Source: Membranipora membranacea | Lineage: Eukaryota > Bryozoa > Gymnolaemata > Cheilostomatida > Membraniporidae | Direction: 5' to 3' | Length of the DNA: 54,763 nt | Assembly: GCA_914767715.1 (NCBI GenBank) | Contig: OU612068.1 | Span: forward strand, 34,879,541 to 34,934,303 | Shown here: positions 1 through 15,100 of the stretch, piece by piece | Numbering within the stretch: the stretch's first letter is position 1 | Layout of the letters: each line of letters begins with the position of its first letter | The notes under the pieces: model-generated | What the model was told of the DNA's origin: nothing | The model's input: only the letters and a program-made list of their open reading frames with translations | The model's database searches: none | Made by a program: the position numbers and the translations under genes

Positions 1-1064
1 ACATAATCAGGCAATTTGAACAATCCATTGCGTAGAAGAATCACTTCATAAAAATCTTGACATGCCTCTTTTTAACTCCTTGATCTGATATACTATTGAA
101 TGACAAAAATCTGATAAGCTTCTCTAGTTCTTTCCTTCATTTCTTGATTCTCATCCACTTCTAAGGACACAGTACTGATAGGCAATGCCTTTAATTATGA
201 CACTGACATCTTGTCATGACAAAAATATCAGAACTGATGAGGAGATGTATCTCTTTCTTTTAGGACCGTCAACAGCTGGATTTGAATGTTGAGATTGTTG
301 TAGTGTTGGATCTATCCTGCACATTTAAGGTCACAGATGAGATGGCAATTATTGTCATCTCAGCCTCAGACTTACTGTTTCCAAACTTCTGTAACAGCGA
401 ACTTAACTCAAAGAGCATTAGCACTGAACAACATCATATCCAGGTTTATGGATAATAGGCAATAATTACGCCATGAATGTCAAAGACACTGCAGGTTCTT
501 AATCTCTAGGGGCTGTGCAAGGCGCTTCCTGCCACACATAATCAAGTCATCCGAAAATCAATTAGGCGCAGTCGATAAAATACATGGATTCCTAGCAAAT
601 ATCTCAGTTTATCATGACAAATAAGAATTCCCTGGAGATCACCCAGCAGTTGTTTGCACTCAACCATAATTATCCAGGCTTGATAACAAACGTCTTGTAG
701 GTAGGGCAAGGCTCTGCAGAAATTTACTGAGTACGTGAGGCGTATGATGAGACAAATATTGCTAAAGCTAACGGTCACATGTAAATTTTGATCCCATGTT
801 TCCAGAAGCTTGTGTTGCAGCTCTATTTATTCACCACCTCCCATCTCCAGGGCTCCCATGTTGTAACAATCTTTTGAGACAGCCTAACTTTTTTATGGTT
901 ATTATCGTTTACAAAATGATGTACTGTACAATTACTATCAATAGTAATTAGCTTGAAAAACAGTACCTGGATAAGTTGCTTAATTGTATCCATGATTATC
1001 ATTACCAGAATATAGAGATTATAATTGAAAGTAAGAGTCTGATCAGTTCTAGGTATACACACCT

Positions 1065-1800
1065 ACATACTCCCCACACACACCATATATACACACCATA
1101 TATACTCCCCACATACACCATATATACTCCCCACATACACCATACACACTAACCACATACCAGATACAAACACCCCACATATACCATACAAACTCCCCAC
1201 ATACACCACATATACTCCCACATACGCGGAAACATACTCCCCACATACACAATACAAACTCCCCACATACACACCATATACTCCCACATACACGATACAT
1301 ACCCCCCACATACACCATACACACTCCCCACATACACCATACATACTCCCCACATACACGATACATACCCCCCACATACACCATACACACTCCCCACATA
1401 CACCATACACACTCCCCACATACACCATACATACTCCCCACATACACAATACAAACTCCCCACATACACCATATATACTCCCCACATACACCATATATAC
1501 TTCCCACATACACCATACACACTCCCCACATACACCATACATACTCCCCACATACACAATACAAACTCCCCACATACACCATATATACTCCCCACATACA
1601 CCATATATACTTCCCACATACACCATACACACTCCCCACATACACCATACATACTTCCCACATACACCATACATACTCCCCACATACACCATACACACTC
1701 CCCACATACACAATACAAACTCCCCACATACACCATACACACTCCCCACATACACCATACATACTCTCCACTTAGACTATATATACTCCCCACATACACA
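1065..1800. repeat. 22-bp minisatellite, about 33 copies
   Basis: The unit is actccccacatacaccatac plus two bases, with ataca/atata/acaca variants. Because 22 is not a multiple of 3 and the unit has no minus-strand stop, long artificial ORFs (Val/Tyr/Cys/Gly/Met/Trp) open in all three minus frames. They are not genes. Confidence 0.95.
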
Positions 1801-2360
1801 GTGTATAAATATTATTGCGTTATTGATGCCGTTAATTGCAGCATTATAATATTGCAATATTGCTGCTTCATGACATCTTATCACCGACAATGACAGTTAC
1901 AGTGATTATTGACATATATCTGTTTTGAGAAGCGAACCGAACCGAAGGAAGTGATCCTGATTATACTATCACTACCAAACGTACAGTACAGACCATCTCC
2001 TACCTGGTATCATTGTTATCCCAATGTCTCTTATGTTTATAGCCAGCTCCAGCTCCACAATTGAATCTGATAAATAAACACGCTCAGTTCATTATTATTA
2101 TACCGGGAGGACGGGCGGAGGACAGGGCGGAGGACGGGGGCAGGATATAGTCACGCTGATCATGAGGTCCTCTGTATCAGCATACATTGTGATAGAGATC
2201 TATCTTTGGGTATGAGGGAGAAGGGAAACAAAAATTATTGTTGTATTTCATGAAACATAATGCTCACATTTAGCTGATGCCACCAGCAAGGAGCATCCTT
2301 CCAATGTTACTAACAGGATATGTACACATTTTCAAACTTTCCTAGTTAGAAATAACTTAC

Positions 2361-2581
2361 ATTGAGTGAGTATGAGTAGTATAAGGCATCCAGTTGATTT
2401 CGGAGGGTATAGAGTGAGTGAGAGGTGAATTGACTGATGATGCTTTCAAACCCGAGTTGTTAGTGCCCGAGTATGGCCAGGCCGATGTTATATCGAGATG
2501 TGGTACTGCTGAAGCTGACATTGCTCGCGGATCTGGAGTATCACTCCTTACGTAAGCGTCTCCAGGGATCAACTCATCCAT
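2361..2581 (-). CDS. Possible first coding exon of an unknown minus-strand gene
   Basis: An ATG with A at -3 and G at +4 opens 73 codons (MDELIPGDAYVRSDTPDPRA, Ser/Thr/Pro-rich onward) that run into a strong donor, AAT/GTAAGT at 2361/2360. Base composition is less AT-rich than the flanks. No clear downstream exon is visible down to position 1, so the gene may continue outside the window. The product is unrecognised. Confidence 0.4.
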
Positions 2582-3033
2582 CCTTATCTTATTTCTGCCT
2601 CTACTACTCTGCTAACGAAAAATGATTTAAAATGTGGAAGCAGCATCAAGGAGCTTCCGCTACAATAAACACTTACCAATTGGAATGTTCAATGGTTTAA
2701 CATCCTACTCCTACAGATACTGAGCTGCTCCTCTGACAGACAGACAGTCAGGGACAGCGGATGATATATTCATTTGATGCATACAGCTGACGCTCTGAAC
2801 ACCTGCTAGTTTTAAATGCCCCAAACAACCACTTCATGTCGAAGTGAAGTACGAGCGCCTGTTTCACCTTCATTAGCCTGAATTGCAAAAATACCGGAAG
2901 AGTGTACCCTATATTGCCGAGCTGGAGAATTCCTACTGCTCAGGTGTTGATATCCATCATTATTCATACAAAGCTGCCAACAATCAGATATCCTCACACA
3001 AACTGGAGGAACTTTTTTCATAGCATTACTCGA

Positions 3034-3183
3034 TATTATATACAAACCTCCTATATATATTATATACAAACCTCCTATATATATTATATACAAACCTCCT
3101 ATATATATTATATACAAACCTCCTATATATATTATATACAAACCTCCTATATATATTATATACAAACCTCCTATATATATTAT
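3034..3183. repeat. 24-bp minisatellite, about 6 copies
   Basis: The unit is attatatacaaacctcctatatat. The 24-bp period gives repetitive ORFs on both strands, not taken as coding. Confidence 0.95.
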
Positions 3184-3189
3184 CATCTT

Positions 3190-6140
3190 AGTGTGTATCT
3201 TCTCACTCACCACTACCGAAGCATACTGAATCCTTAGCTCAATGTAAAATTGATAATAATAGCCAATATTACTGTAGTGCTATTTTAATCTCATTATCTC
3301 CATATCATCACATTCTCAGCTAGCTGGTGATTATGAAAGGAATAATCTGTTGTATAATAAAATACATGCAATGTTATGACTTATGCAGAAGGCGAATCCT
3401 GATGCCACATGACGCATACACAACAAATGGAACTGGAACCACATAATACATACTCTACACCAAACTCTAGAAAAGTTTTACTACCTACTTACAACCTACT
3501 TACACACCATTTCAAACAACAAAAGTATTTGGAGGGCCTAAATCTCAAAGCTGACAGGAGCTGATTAATAGAATCATAACCAAGTCTGCAAACTCTCAGT
3601 AGATTCCTATATCCTGTTTAGTTGAGGCCTTATAAGTTTGCTGTGAAATCGGAGCTGAAGGAATCTCAATCTGGGATAAGAACTTCATCAGCATCTCTGT
3701 GTACAATGTACAAAAACACAGGAGTTATTCTCAAATATCAGTGATTTCTATCATCTCCGATATATGAGACATTAATGAGATTTATCAGTTACATGTCAAG
3801 AACGGCATGGCACCATCCTGCGTATATCCAATAGGTTAGATATGGGTAGCAGAGGCCATCAAATGCTCATGAATAATCTCACCATGACAAATTATAAGCA
3901 GAGACATATCCTCAGTCTCTATTATAACCTTGAGGCAATAGTAACCAACCTGTCATGATATACCGAGATCCTGGTTATGACGAGTTATTACTGAGATTGC
4001 AGAATCAACACATGATGGGTATAGGAGTTATAGATCACTGCTAGCGCCCCACAAACACATGGCAGCTGATGTACACTGTACTGATACTGGCTAAGGTCAA
4101 CTCAGTGAACACCTAAGGCCTACTGAGAGTGAAGGGATTCATCAATTACATCGTGTGATATTTATATTTATTATAGGCCTCACACGCAACACAAGAACAG
4201 GATTCAATAACACCATGTCAGAGACGATCACCATTTTCAACGTTGATAAATAAAGATGCTCAAAACTTTGTTTTCTCTTTTCCCCGTACATTCTATAAGT
4301 GTTTAACACAGAAGCTGAAGCAGAGCATTCATTACCATGCTTTCCACAGATACCAGCTGCCTACCTGATGACACCGGTACTGCTACATAAATGGATTGGA
4401 TATAATTGTGGTAAGGTGTTGCTTAAGGTATGAATCTAAGATTCACTCAGTAACTTGACTGGCGGATAGAGAAGACCAGCATTGCACCAGCAGCACATCC
4501 TGACAAACCTTGAGTAGCCACAGCACGTAGTATCATATGTTTCATTACTTGCGTTCATCGTTTGTTAATGAACTGAACGCTTCAAAGAACAGGTCAATTT
4601 GATACAGATTACCTGACTACACATCTGTGTTACTATTTTCAAGAACCTTCACTGTCAACTCGTGTCAAGGAATTGCTAATTTTTCCCAGATTGTTCCAAC
4701 AGTTTCACAAAGAAGAAACCCTCGCGACCATTTGATCCAGATAATCGATTGAAGGGTGACACATCCACCAACATCTAGTCATCGATAACTACATCCGCAT
4801 TGAGGAAAAACCAATTATAACAACCCAATGTTGACCAAAGTAAACCAAGAACAGAAGTGATGGCATGGAGTCAGACAATGATGATGTTATATTAGAGCTG
4901 GACTGGAGGTGGAGTGTAAATGAATGTTTATTTTCACTAATAAACATTTTACCATTATTATTTATATATTTATGCCAATACCACAAACAATTTCTCATAA
5001 TTTGTTTGTATGCAATGATTAATAATGTTCATCATAGCTCTTATCAATTCACTAACTTGACTCCCTGGTAAAACCCGCCTAGCAGTAGCGATTGTCTAGT
5101 TAGTAAAAAAAACTCAGAGATATGGATGAGAAGTAGCCAAGTGACCATTCCTACTACTCACCTCAAAACCAAAGGTTTGTACTATCTATGGAAGGAATGT
5201 TTATCTGTTCACCATTACTGGGTGAGAGAAAAGTGCAGAGTGATCCGCTTCCAACATTCACTGACCAAGTTTTAATCAATTTATGAGGTTTCCAGATAAG
5301 TCCCAACTCGATCAAGCATCATTATTGGAGTCTTACAAGTTCCAATCCACTCACTGACTGTCTTACTTGAAAGTACCAATTGTGGCTATCCCACTTTTGA
5401 CAGTTGTAGACTCAATTGCTTTGTTTTGATTGGACGAAAATACTGGAGGTGTGTCCACATACTGCTAGGCCATTGGCTCATTAACTTATAAACAAAACAA
5501 TACCACATGATTTTCTGTGGATCACAACAAACCCATATCTACACTGAAACAGGTTGCAGCCGCACACCATCCTCTCCACCTTAAGATTCAACAGTCAACA
5601 CAACTTACAGGATCACTAGGAGTTTACTGAAGTTACTTGATAGCTTTGGAATACTGTGTGATACAGTGAGTGAGTACACAATTATTATACATAGTGTTCA
5701 AACCAAAAAAACACACATACATAGCCTAGGATCCAGACACCACTAAATCCAGTCATATGGCATCAAGAAAATCTTTAGGTAATCCAAACACATTCATGTT
5801 AAAAATTGGTCAGTTTTTTTTGCATCTACGCTTTCTACCGTATATATGAGAATTATCATACTCGTACTAGGCTAGTTTATGCTAGTTCTTTACCTAACGG
5901 TTACCTTACTCCAACAGGTGCTTCTGTGTTGTATATCTTCATTGCTATAGAAAGTAGAACACACATCATTAGCGCAACTTTTTTTCACAGTTAGAATCAT
6001 GGAAGTTTACGTACAATCATCATCCTGCAAGCTCTCGTATGACCCCCCGGAAGTCTACTGCAATTTCAATATTTTACCTGTTACTGTTTTAGAGACCTCC
6101 ATATCTGAAGGCTTGGGCTTGAGTTACCACCGCAATAAAG
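3190..6140. other. No gene recognised
   Basis: AT-rich sequence with only short unrecognised ORFs. The ABAT promoter and 5' UTR should lie at its right end. I could not point to a convincing TATA box or initiator. Confidence 0.6.
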
Positions 6141-9100
6141 ATGTTTAAGCTAATCACCAAAAGCTCCCCACATGCTAAAGTGCACAAAGGTAAGGCACAA
6201 TGCACACAGGTCAATACTGGTAGGCCTATCCCTTCCTTCTTGGACTTGCATAATATTATCTTTCATGAATCAGTGTTGTTATTCATTGTGCACGACTCTC
6301 AATGAACAATGCTCCACCTATATGGCCCGTCTAACAACAAACCATGATCATCCCCTGAGGTCTAGAATGAGAATCAAACAAGCTAGTAGACCAAAGCGTT
6401 CATCCAGCTCCCAGTCTGACTTTTATTTTACCAAAACAAGAACGGTAAAACGCAGTGACTTTATTTTAGCAAATCCTAAATATAGCGAGTAGTAGTCCAG
6501 TCTTTTAAAGCTTTTACTTTTTGAATATTTTTTTAATCTACCAAGGGACATTTTTAGTTTTTCATTAATATTTTTTCAAACAAAGATTTTTATCTATTGT
6601 AAGCATTTTCGGATGAAAAGCTCCAATTAAAACAAACAGACATTCTTGTTTAACCTTTCCTTCTCTCACCATCCTGCTTGCATTTATTGATCCATCAGTT
6701 TTTAGGCACACATATGTACATACATTCTGCTCTCTATTGTTTTAGGTATTAGCCAGATTCTGATTAATCGATTAGCATCCACAAGAACATATGTTGAGGG
6801 GCAGCCTAGTCAGCCGATTGTGAGGACAGAAATACCTGGTCCTCGCTCTAACACTCTCAAAACAAACTTACAAACAGTATCTGTGAGTCAGCCTAATTAG
6901 ATCTGTGTATCAATTTCTTGTCTGTCAGTCAAGTAAGAACCATGTGTCTTTTGCTCCTCGTCTAGAAACCATAACTGTTCAACACCCTGTGTCACCAAAA
7001 GGTTTGCCTTGCAGGGTAGTTTTTTATGATAGGGACAAATCGATGCATGGTAAAACAGATCTTTACAATTTACCTTTTTTATTGATTGATGAAAGTCTCT
7101 TTAGTCCTAAAATTCCAAACTGTCACAAATGTAACTAAAGATCAAAAGATCTCTAAAATCATGTGACCAGTTCCTGAAAACGATCATTTTTTGGAATAAA
7201 ATTTCCTTTTTTCCAGACTGCGGCATCTGTTTCCATGTTTGCTAACTATGAGAAGAGTATCGGTAATTATTTAGCTGATGCTGACGGGAATATGATCCTT
7301 GATCTGCTCACTCAAATCTCATCTGTCCCCATCGGTAAGAAATAAAACAAGAGTTCTATGATTGCAAACGGGGGTCAGTCTAAGGATGAATTATCATACA
7401 TATGAGTGGGCATTCGGTCAGACTATTCACACTATAATGCTCCTCCTGCACCACCACTGATTACAGACTTCAGACTTGCTGCACTTGTATGTGCTTCTCT
7501 GCTCCCACATGTCTCATATTGTAAGGCAAAAAATTACATCACAAGTGATAATTGGATTGAAAGATCCCAAGAGTGCAAGCAGTGGTAACAATTAATCACT
7601 GAAAGACAGGCGGTCAGTACCTTCTCAGTGACTTGCCAGAAACAAGTCGCTGTAAGGCCTGAGCATAATTATCACCATATCAGATAAGTCTCACTCTGTC
7701 TCTCCTCTGTAGAGATTATTTTGTATTAAAAAGGTCATTCACTTGAGTCATACACGGCGGCACAGTATTTGGATGTCTCTAATCTTTATAGGAGAGAATC
7801 TCTGATACAGTTTCACATTACTACTACTATTATTACTACTACTATTATTACTACTACTATTATTACTACTACTATTATTACTACTACTATTACTACTACT
7901 ACTATTATTACTACTACTACTATTACTACTACTATTATTACTACTACTATTATTACTACTACTATTATTACTACTACTATTATTACTACTACTATTATTA
8001 CTACTACTATTATTACTACTACTATTATTACTACTACTATTATTACTACTACTATTATTACTACTACTATTATCATGAATTATAAGCAGAAGGTTGCTTC
8101 ACCAATTGTCAGGACTTTGAATTATGTTTCTATATCTTTGTCACTATGTTGTCAGGGATAATACCAACTAGAGCACTACCGTACATAGGGATATTAAACT
8201 AGAGCACTACCGTACGTACGTAGGGATATTAAAACTAGAGCACTAGAGCACTACCGTACGTAGGGATATTAAAACCCCCTCAGTGTTGTATTGACCTTAT
8301 AACCCTACTACTTCTGTTAAATATCAAATTATCTATTGAGGATCGAAAAGGAGAACACTTTGATGAAACATGCAGTGCACTTGTTTTCTACAATTTACAC
8401 ACATATGCTATGAGAATTTTAAAACTGTTATCAGTGGGTAAACATGCAGTTAATGTGGTCCAACTTGGCATTTTGCCAATCCTAAGATAGGATCAGCTGG
8501 TGTCCATCTATACATCATATCATAATACACACGAATATAACCTATCTATATATTATCCTTGTCTCTGGGTCATTCTACTTATCTCATGTTTGACTGACTT
8601 TTTTGTACTACGGGCTGACCGACCTACAACCGACCTACAACTTTACAAATACTGGTTTTATCCGGTTATTACGATTATTAACCCTTATTTGCTGACCTAG
8701 TGTCTATTAACGTATGGGCTGGCTGCCATAAAAGCGATGTGATTGCCCTTTCAAAAGAAATCAATGAACTGTCATTCACCTATTTCACAATGAACAAGGC
8801 CACCAGAAAGAAATCAGGTCAAAAGTAGTCTGAGCTCCCCCCAGACTCTTGCACCTCCTCCCACACGGCCAGGGCAAATATGACAACAGCTCATCCAATA
8901 CCCTCATGGCAGTAGCCTAACATGCTTCCATGCATTAAAAATCTTTTCTTTAGTCATCTTCAATTACTGGTAAAAATGAACCCACATGAGGGTTAGGAAT
9001 GTAACTTATTGTCTAATATGTTGATGCAAACCCTACTCTAGGGTCCTACTTTTACTAAATAATATTTCTGTTGATATTCTAATCTCAAACCTCAAGCTCA

Positions 9101-12100
9101 CAACCTGATGATGCATTTCTAGGGATACTAGATGCCACGTTTCTATTTTGCATTAGGTTTTTTGGGACAATTTTATTGAGGTGGCTGAAAGAATGTGAAT
9201 TACAATCAACAATTGAAATTTATAAACAGGAAAGCCAAAATTACATTGTTAACCAATTACTACAAGACCAGACTCCCAAGACTTAGAATTTTTGCACTTA
9301 CGGTAGCACGGAAATTCAACAGTCGGTGGGTAGGAAAATCACAACATGAACTTATGTATTATTGGACTACTACAAAACATAAACTGGAAATGACCCACAT
9401 AAAACATGAGAGATGTATGGTCCATTTTTAATTTTGTTTTTCTGTTTTCAAACTTAGTCCTAGAAATCAAAGTTTCTGGTACACACCGGATCACAAACTG
9501 GTTTCACCTTGTATGACTTAATCACAACATCAGCATCATTAAAGCAACTTATTCTTGAAAACCTGATCAAACCGGATACCTGTTGACTATGGAAATTACT
9601 ACATCACAACTCGAGTTCATCTAACTCCATATCTGGCATACCACAATAATTACATAACATTCTACTGATTGGTTTAATTTTATGTTATTATTCTACTCTT
9701 GTTGGGTTTTCCTCCTTGTGGCTGAGTGTTTCTCCCTTGTTTGCACCAGGGAGGGTGGGATGATCCCACCCTCCCTGCTTGCACACAGACAAAAGTTGAG
9801 TTGTTTTCTCATTGCAAAAGTGAAGACAACTTTATGTCTCTATAATTCTCTATTTATATCTTTGTACACCACTGACAAAAGCCATTCCAGTCCTTTGTGA
9901 TTGAGTGCCTGTCTTAATTAGCTGTAGTTAGAGTTTTGATTAATTACACACAAGTAGGCTAATCTTATCTGTGAGTATTTCTCCACCAAATAAATGCTGT
10001 GGGTGCTTGTTCTGTAGGTATAGTAGGAAACACATACCTAAACTGATGATAAACGAAGACTGTTGAACTGAAAGCTAAAACTGGAAAACGTGCAAATAGA
10101 TAATTTTTTACTTAGTTGCTAGATATCTTCATCGTCAGTTTATTTTTTATCGATACTATCAAAATATTTCATTTTCAAACATGGTTAACCGTGAAATCAA
10201 AATGTGACGAAATCTTCCGGCCTTCATGCCTCTCGTTTAGGGAGCAGTGATAGATGGCACATCAACTGGTGTATCAATTCTCATAGAATCTAAAACACAG
10301 GAAAAAAAACAAGTTATTGTGAGGGTACCTCAACTGTCCATACCACAGTATACCAGGTCCAACACATGGACAAGTTGATTGTATTTGTAGATTTTGCTCA
10401 CTCCTGTTTCCTAAACTTTCATGACACAAAAAATCTGGCAGCACACTCACGTACCCTAAAGTTACCAGGTTTGTGTGGCAGCACACTGGCGTACCCTAAA
10501 GTTGCCAGGTTAGTGTAGTGGTTTGTGGGGCAGCACACTCGCGTACCCTAAAGTTACCAGGTTAGCTTAGTGGTTTGTGGGTTGGGTCACATATCTGGCT
10601 ACCTGTAAAGCCGAGTTCAGTTGAGTGTTCCAATGGTTACAGTCGTTTAATGCGTTGTAAGTACTCATTAGCCAGAGCTGGCTGTGAAGTGCTTGAAACA
10701 AGTGACTGGGCGGTGAAGATGAAATGTTCATCGCTTAGAAGTTACCCAATGTGGATTAGCGGTCTATAAATTCATTATTGTATTCATGTATACAATCTAA
10801 GATCAAGTCTCCACCACAAAGACTATGATATACTCACTACATCGGCAAGTTGGGCATCCATTGCTGTCCATCACATTACCATTAGGGCACCAGATCATGC
10901 ATACAGGTCCACATAGCACGCCACTTCCTGGTCTACCAAACCCGATCGATGCACAACTGACTGTCAGAAAAATAATTGGGCTGATGGGATGTTACATTGC
11001 TGTCAATCTGTTCAATGCTCAAAGAAGTTAAGGCAAGATTATGTATGATTTGACAGGGTTTCTCGTATTATGTTGTACAATTTTTGTTTTGGGACATATT
11101 TTTCTCAATTAAAGGAAAGGTTTTGAGTTGTACAGAGTTGTGCCCTACTATTTTACAATTAAATAGTATAGCAAGCAAAGCTATTTACCACCCGACAGCT
11201 GAACAAAATCACAATAAACGGCTCGCTTTATATAGACAGTACATGAGAAATGTTCCTGCAGTAATTTTGTGATTATTAGGTTTAGAAAGGAGACTCACCA
11301 GAAAATATAAGAGCACATAACGCAACGAGGCAGAAGAGAACCTTCATTTTGATATGATAATTGGTGACTTGGACGACGCTAAATGAATTTGAAACTTAAA
11401 GTGGGCTGTTAAATGTAGATGTAGGTGTTAGATATAGATTATGTATGTGTCACTTATCTTATCAGCTCACATCTGTGAGTTCTCAGTGACTTATTACTGC
11501 TGAGGATGCATTCACTTTAGTGGCTGAATCATGATGTTATTTGCCTATTTACGTGCAGATAAAATTTTGATCAACAACGGAAGTCCGGTAATGGTAATGT
11601 GTCAACTCCTATTGACTTGGGACAGTACACCCATATTTCCTAATTTTGATGGCCAGGAGTCTATCGATTGTGATACATAAACCTAGTATATAAACCTAGT
11701 ATATAAACCTAGTATATAAACCTAGTATATAAACCTAGTATATAAACCTAGTATATAAACCTAGTATATAAACCTAGTATATAAACCTAGTATATAAACC
11801 TAGTATATAAACCTAGTATATAAACCTAGTATATAAACCTAGTATATAAAAATCTGGATCAATCATATTAGCCCATGTATTGTAACATAACGACAATATG
11901 GTGTAAAAGTAAAAGGATAGGCATTTCAAACAAATTGGAAATCAGACTTCAGATTAATTACAGAATGAATTATGTCCGATAATAGGTAGGTATGTCTTCA
12001 ATAAAATTATCGCTGTAGTTTATGTAATTAGTAAAATTGGCAGGTGTCCGAATTGACAATTTTCTCCCAGTGACTTGAAAACCAGCAAGCGCCATAACTA

Positions 12101-15100
12101 TCACTGAATTGCTTGGTGACTCTCACATGAACATGTGAACTCCAGTCATTGTCTGAAGAAATTGTTTAGAATTTTTCCAAATTTGATTTTGTGCTGTCGC
12201 AAAAAATTCTAAACCGCACCATTTATGAGCAACACCATGATGCTGTTGTCATTGTATTATTGGAATAATAAACTTTGGTTTTAATACCTTTTTGTAGGCT
12301 ACAATCATCCTAATATTATCAAAGCCATACAAGACCCACAGAATTTGGTAAGTGAGGGACAAGATATTGTTGACTAAATTCTACGAATTCAACCATCTTG
12401 AGCATGCTCTGTATATTATGTCTCCCATAAAAAGTTTTAAGTTCGTTGGCAGCAAATAAATGGGAATCCATTAGTGGCAGCCCCTCCTATCTTTCATTTC
12501 CATTTACGATTTTGGGTGGATAGGGTTTGACAGTTGTTATTGTAGAGTTTTTCATGTTGATCACAATGGTAATATTGTACCTTACACTAATGGTAATAAC
12601 GTACCTTACACCAATGGTAATAACGTACCTTACACCAATGGTAATAACGTACCTTACACACAATGGTAATAACGTACCTTACACCAATGGTAATAACCTA
12701 CCTTACACTAATGGTAATAACGTACCTTACACCAATGGTAATAACGTACCTTACACCAATGGTAATAACGTACCTTACACACAATGGTAATAACGTACCG
12801 CACACTAATGGTAATAACGTACCGCACACTAATAACGTACCGCAAACTAATAACGTACCGCACACTAAGTTGCACATAAGGTGGCTAGTTGCCAAAAATG
12901 CTGCCTGCAAAAGAGAAAGTGATCAAAAAATGATTGGATGGTTTTGAAACATGTAAAATCTGAAAGTCAGAATTAGTGGATTTACAAGTTTCCATGGGTC
13001 TGCTAGCATTAATAGTTGAGTAACAGCCGGAAATTTTTGCAATATCCTCTAAATCACCTGTATATAACCCCCGAACCTCAAACCCCATCGTATAACACCA
13101 GTTTTTAAAATTCTGAGTGTGTTGATTTTCAAATGGTACATATTTTTAAGTTACCATTATAGCTAATAGTTGTTATGAGGTTATTAGGGTGTAAAGTAAA
13201 AATTAGCTCCTCCTAGTATCATCAAAAAAGTGTGTGGTCGTCGATGAGGTCAATACAGAGTCACCATAAAAAATTATGTATACGAACGACCGAAGTCAGT
13301 TTTCCAGGTGGCAGCAAAATTGGAAAAGTGCCTTCGCTTTAATGATTCTTATATACTGGTGATATAATGGGGCACTGCAACCGTTGTCGGCTGATTAATG
13401 GTAGCAGGCCAATTAAAAATTGTAGATCCACTAATTACGTCATGCTCTATCAGATTTTATAAGTTTTGAAACCATATCATAAATTTTTATCATTTTCCCT
13501 TTTGCTGGCAGCGTTTTTTTTGCAATTAGTTGCCTTTTGTGCAACTTCATGTAAGGGACAATATTACCATTGCGATCAGCGTAAAAAAAACTCCACCAGA
13601 AACATCTGTCAAACCCTATCCACCCACAATTGTAAATCAAGTTGCATATCTAGCCACATTTCGAACTACATGCACATATTTTATCCATTTTATTTCACCT
13701 TTATTTTATTGGTTTTAGTGTAATAACGCTTTGAAACTTTTGCTCTGCAGTTTTATTAAGCGTTTCACAAATAAACTTTATTATTATTATTATTATTATT
13801 ACATGTGCAGAAAACTGCCATACTTTGGTGTTTGGTTGAGAATTTGGAAATGATTTTTGATAGTATATTATTCTAAGTGCAATATGCAACCCAATACTTC
13901 AAGGATAATTTAACTGTAAATTATTGTTCTTGAGCCGCCTGTACCGTTTATAAAATTTTAATACCACAAGTAGTTTAGGATTGTATATATCTAATTCATG
14001 ACAATGTTTCATCAAGTTTACGTCAAATTTGTGACTGAGAGATCACTCTCTGCCTCTCCCTGCCATGTTACTCTCCCTGCCATGTTACTCTCCCTGCCAT
14101 GTTACTCTCCCCGCCATGTTACTCTCCCTGCCATGTTACTCTCCCTGCCATGTTACTCTCCCTGCCATGTTACTCTCCCTGCCATGTTACTCTCCCCGCC
14201 ATGTTACTCTCCCCGCCATGTTACTCTCCCCGCCATGTTACTCTCCCCGCCATGTTACTCTCCCCGCCATGTTACTCTCCCCGCCATGTTACTCTCCCTG
14301 CCATGTTACTCTCCCTGCCATGTTACTCTCCCTGCCATGTTACTCTCCCCGCCATGTTACTCTCCCCGCCATGTTACTCTCCCCGCCATGTTACTCTCCC
14401 CGCCATGTTACTCTCCCCGCCATGTTACTCTCCCCGCCATGTTACTCTCCCTGCCATGTTACTCTCCCCGCCATGTTACTCTCCCTGCCATGTTACTCTC
14501 CCTGCCATGTTACTCTCCCTGCCATGTTACTCTCCCTGCCATGTTACTCTCCCCGCCATGTTACTCTCCCCGCCATGTTACTCTCCCCGCCATGTTACTC
14601 TCCCTGCCATGTTACTCTCCCTGCCATGTTACTCTCCCTGCCATGTTACTCTCCCTGCCATGTTACTCTCCCCGCCATGTTACTCTCCCTGCCATGTTAT
14701 TTGATATAAGGCTGTGCCTGCAGGTAAGTCCGGCCAGGCGATCTGATTTTTGTACATGTATATTCTAGAGATAAGTGTTCCTGCACCATGGGGATGTGTA
14801 CTGTAACATGAGGGCGGACATCGCTATATTATTGTAAGGTGTGATTTCAGGTTCCCAATACCAGCCAGGCTTTGTTGTGAGTTTCAAAGCAAAGGTAGAA
14901 AGAGAGAGAATCTTTGCCCAATAATTTCTGGTAATCAAGTCGAAACAAAACATTACAATCAATACTGTGTATGAGATGTATTAATCTTTCACTTAAGATA
15001 CAATGTGTATTTTCAGTTACTGACTAACTCAAATATTCATATTTTGCATGAAACAGAGCTAGTTACCATGGTAGCTAATTACCATGTCAAAAGAGAGTCA

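Noticed and set aside
1049-1799. Three overlapping minus-strand ORFs of 216-240 codons rich in Val, Tyr, Cys, Gly, Met and Trp
   Set aside because: They are read-through of a 22-bp minisatellite in all three frames; no non-repetitive protein sequence.
1065-1800. Possible CRISPR array
   Set aside because: No spacers; units are directly adjacent, and the window is animal DNA.
2812-3060. Minus-strand ORF with QYRVHSSGIFAIQANEGETG before a stop
   Set aside because: Somewhat protein-like, but most of the frame is the 24-bp repeat and I see no splice signals or family.
7769-8161. ORFs of repeated Ile-Thr-Thr or Ile-Val-Val
   Set aside because: Translation of the (ATT/ACT)n array in an ABAT intron.
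8820-8880. Similarity between 8825-8875 and 16280-16330 (gtctgag followed by C-runs and cggcc)
   Set aside because: A short GC-rich match, probably an old repeat fragment, too short to define an element.
13998-14768. Three plus-strand ORFs of 201-256 codons (Ser/Pro/Cys/His/Leu)
   Set aside because: All arise from the 17-bp minisatellite; period 17 cycles through frames and the unit lacks plus-strand stops.
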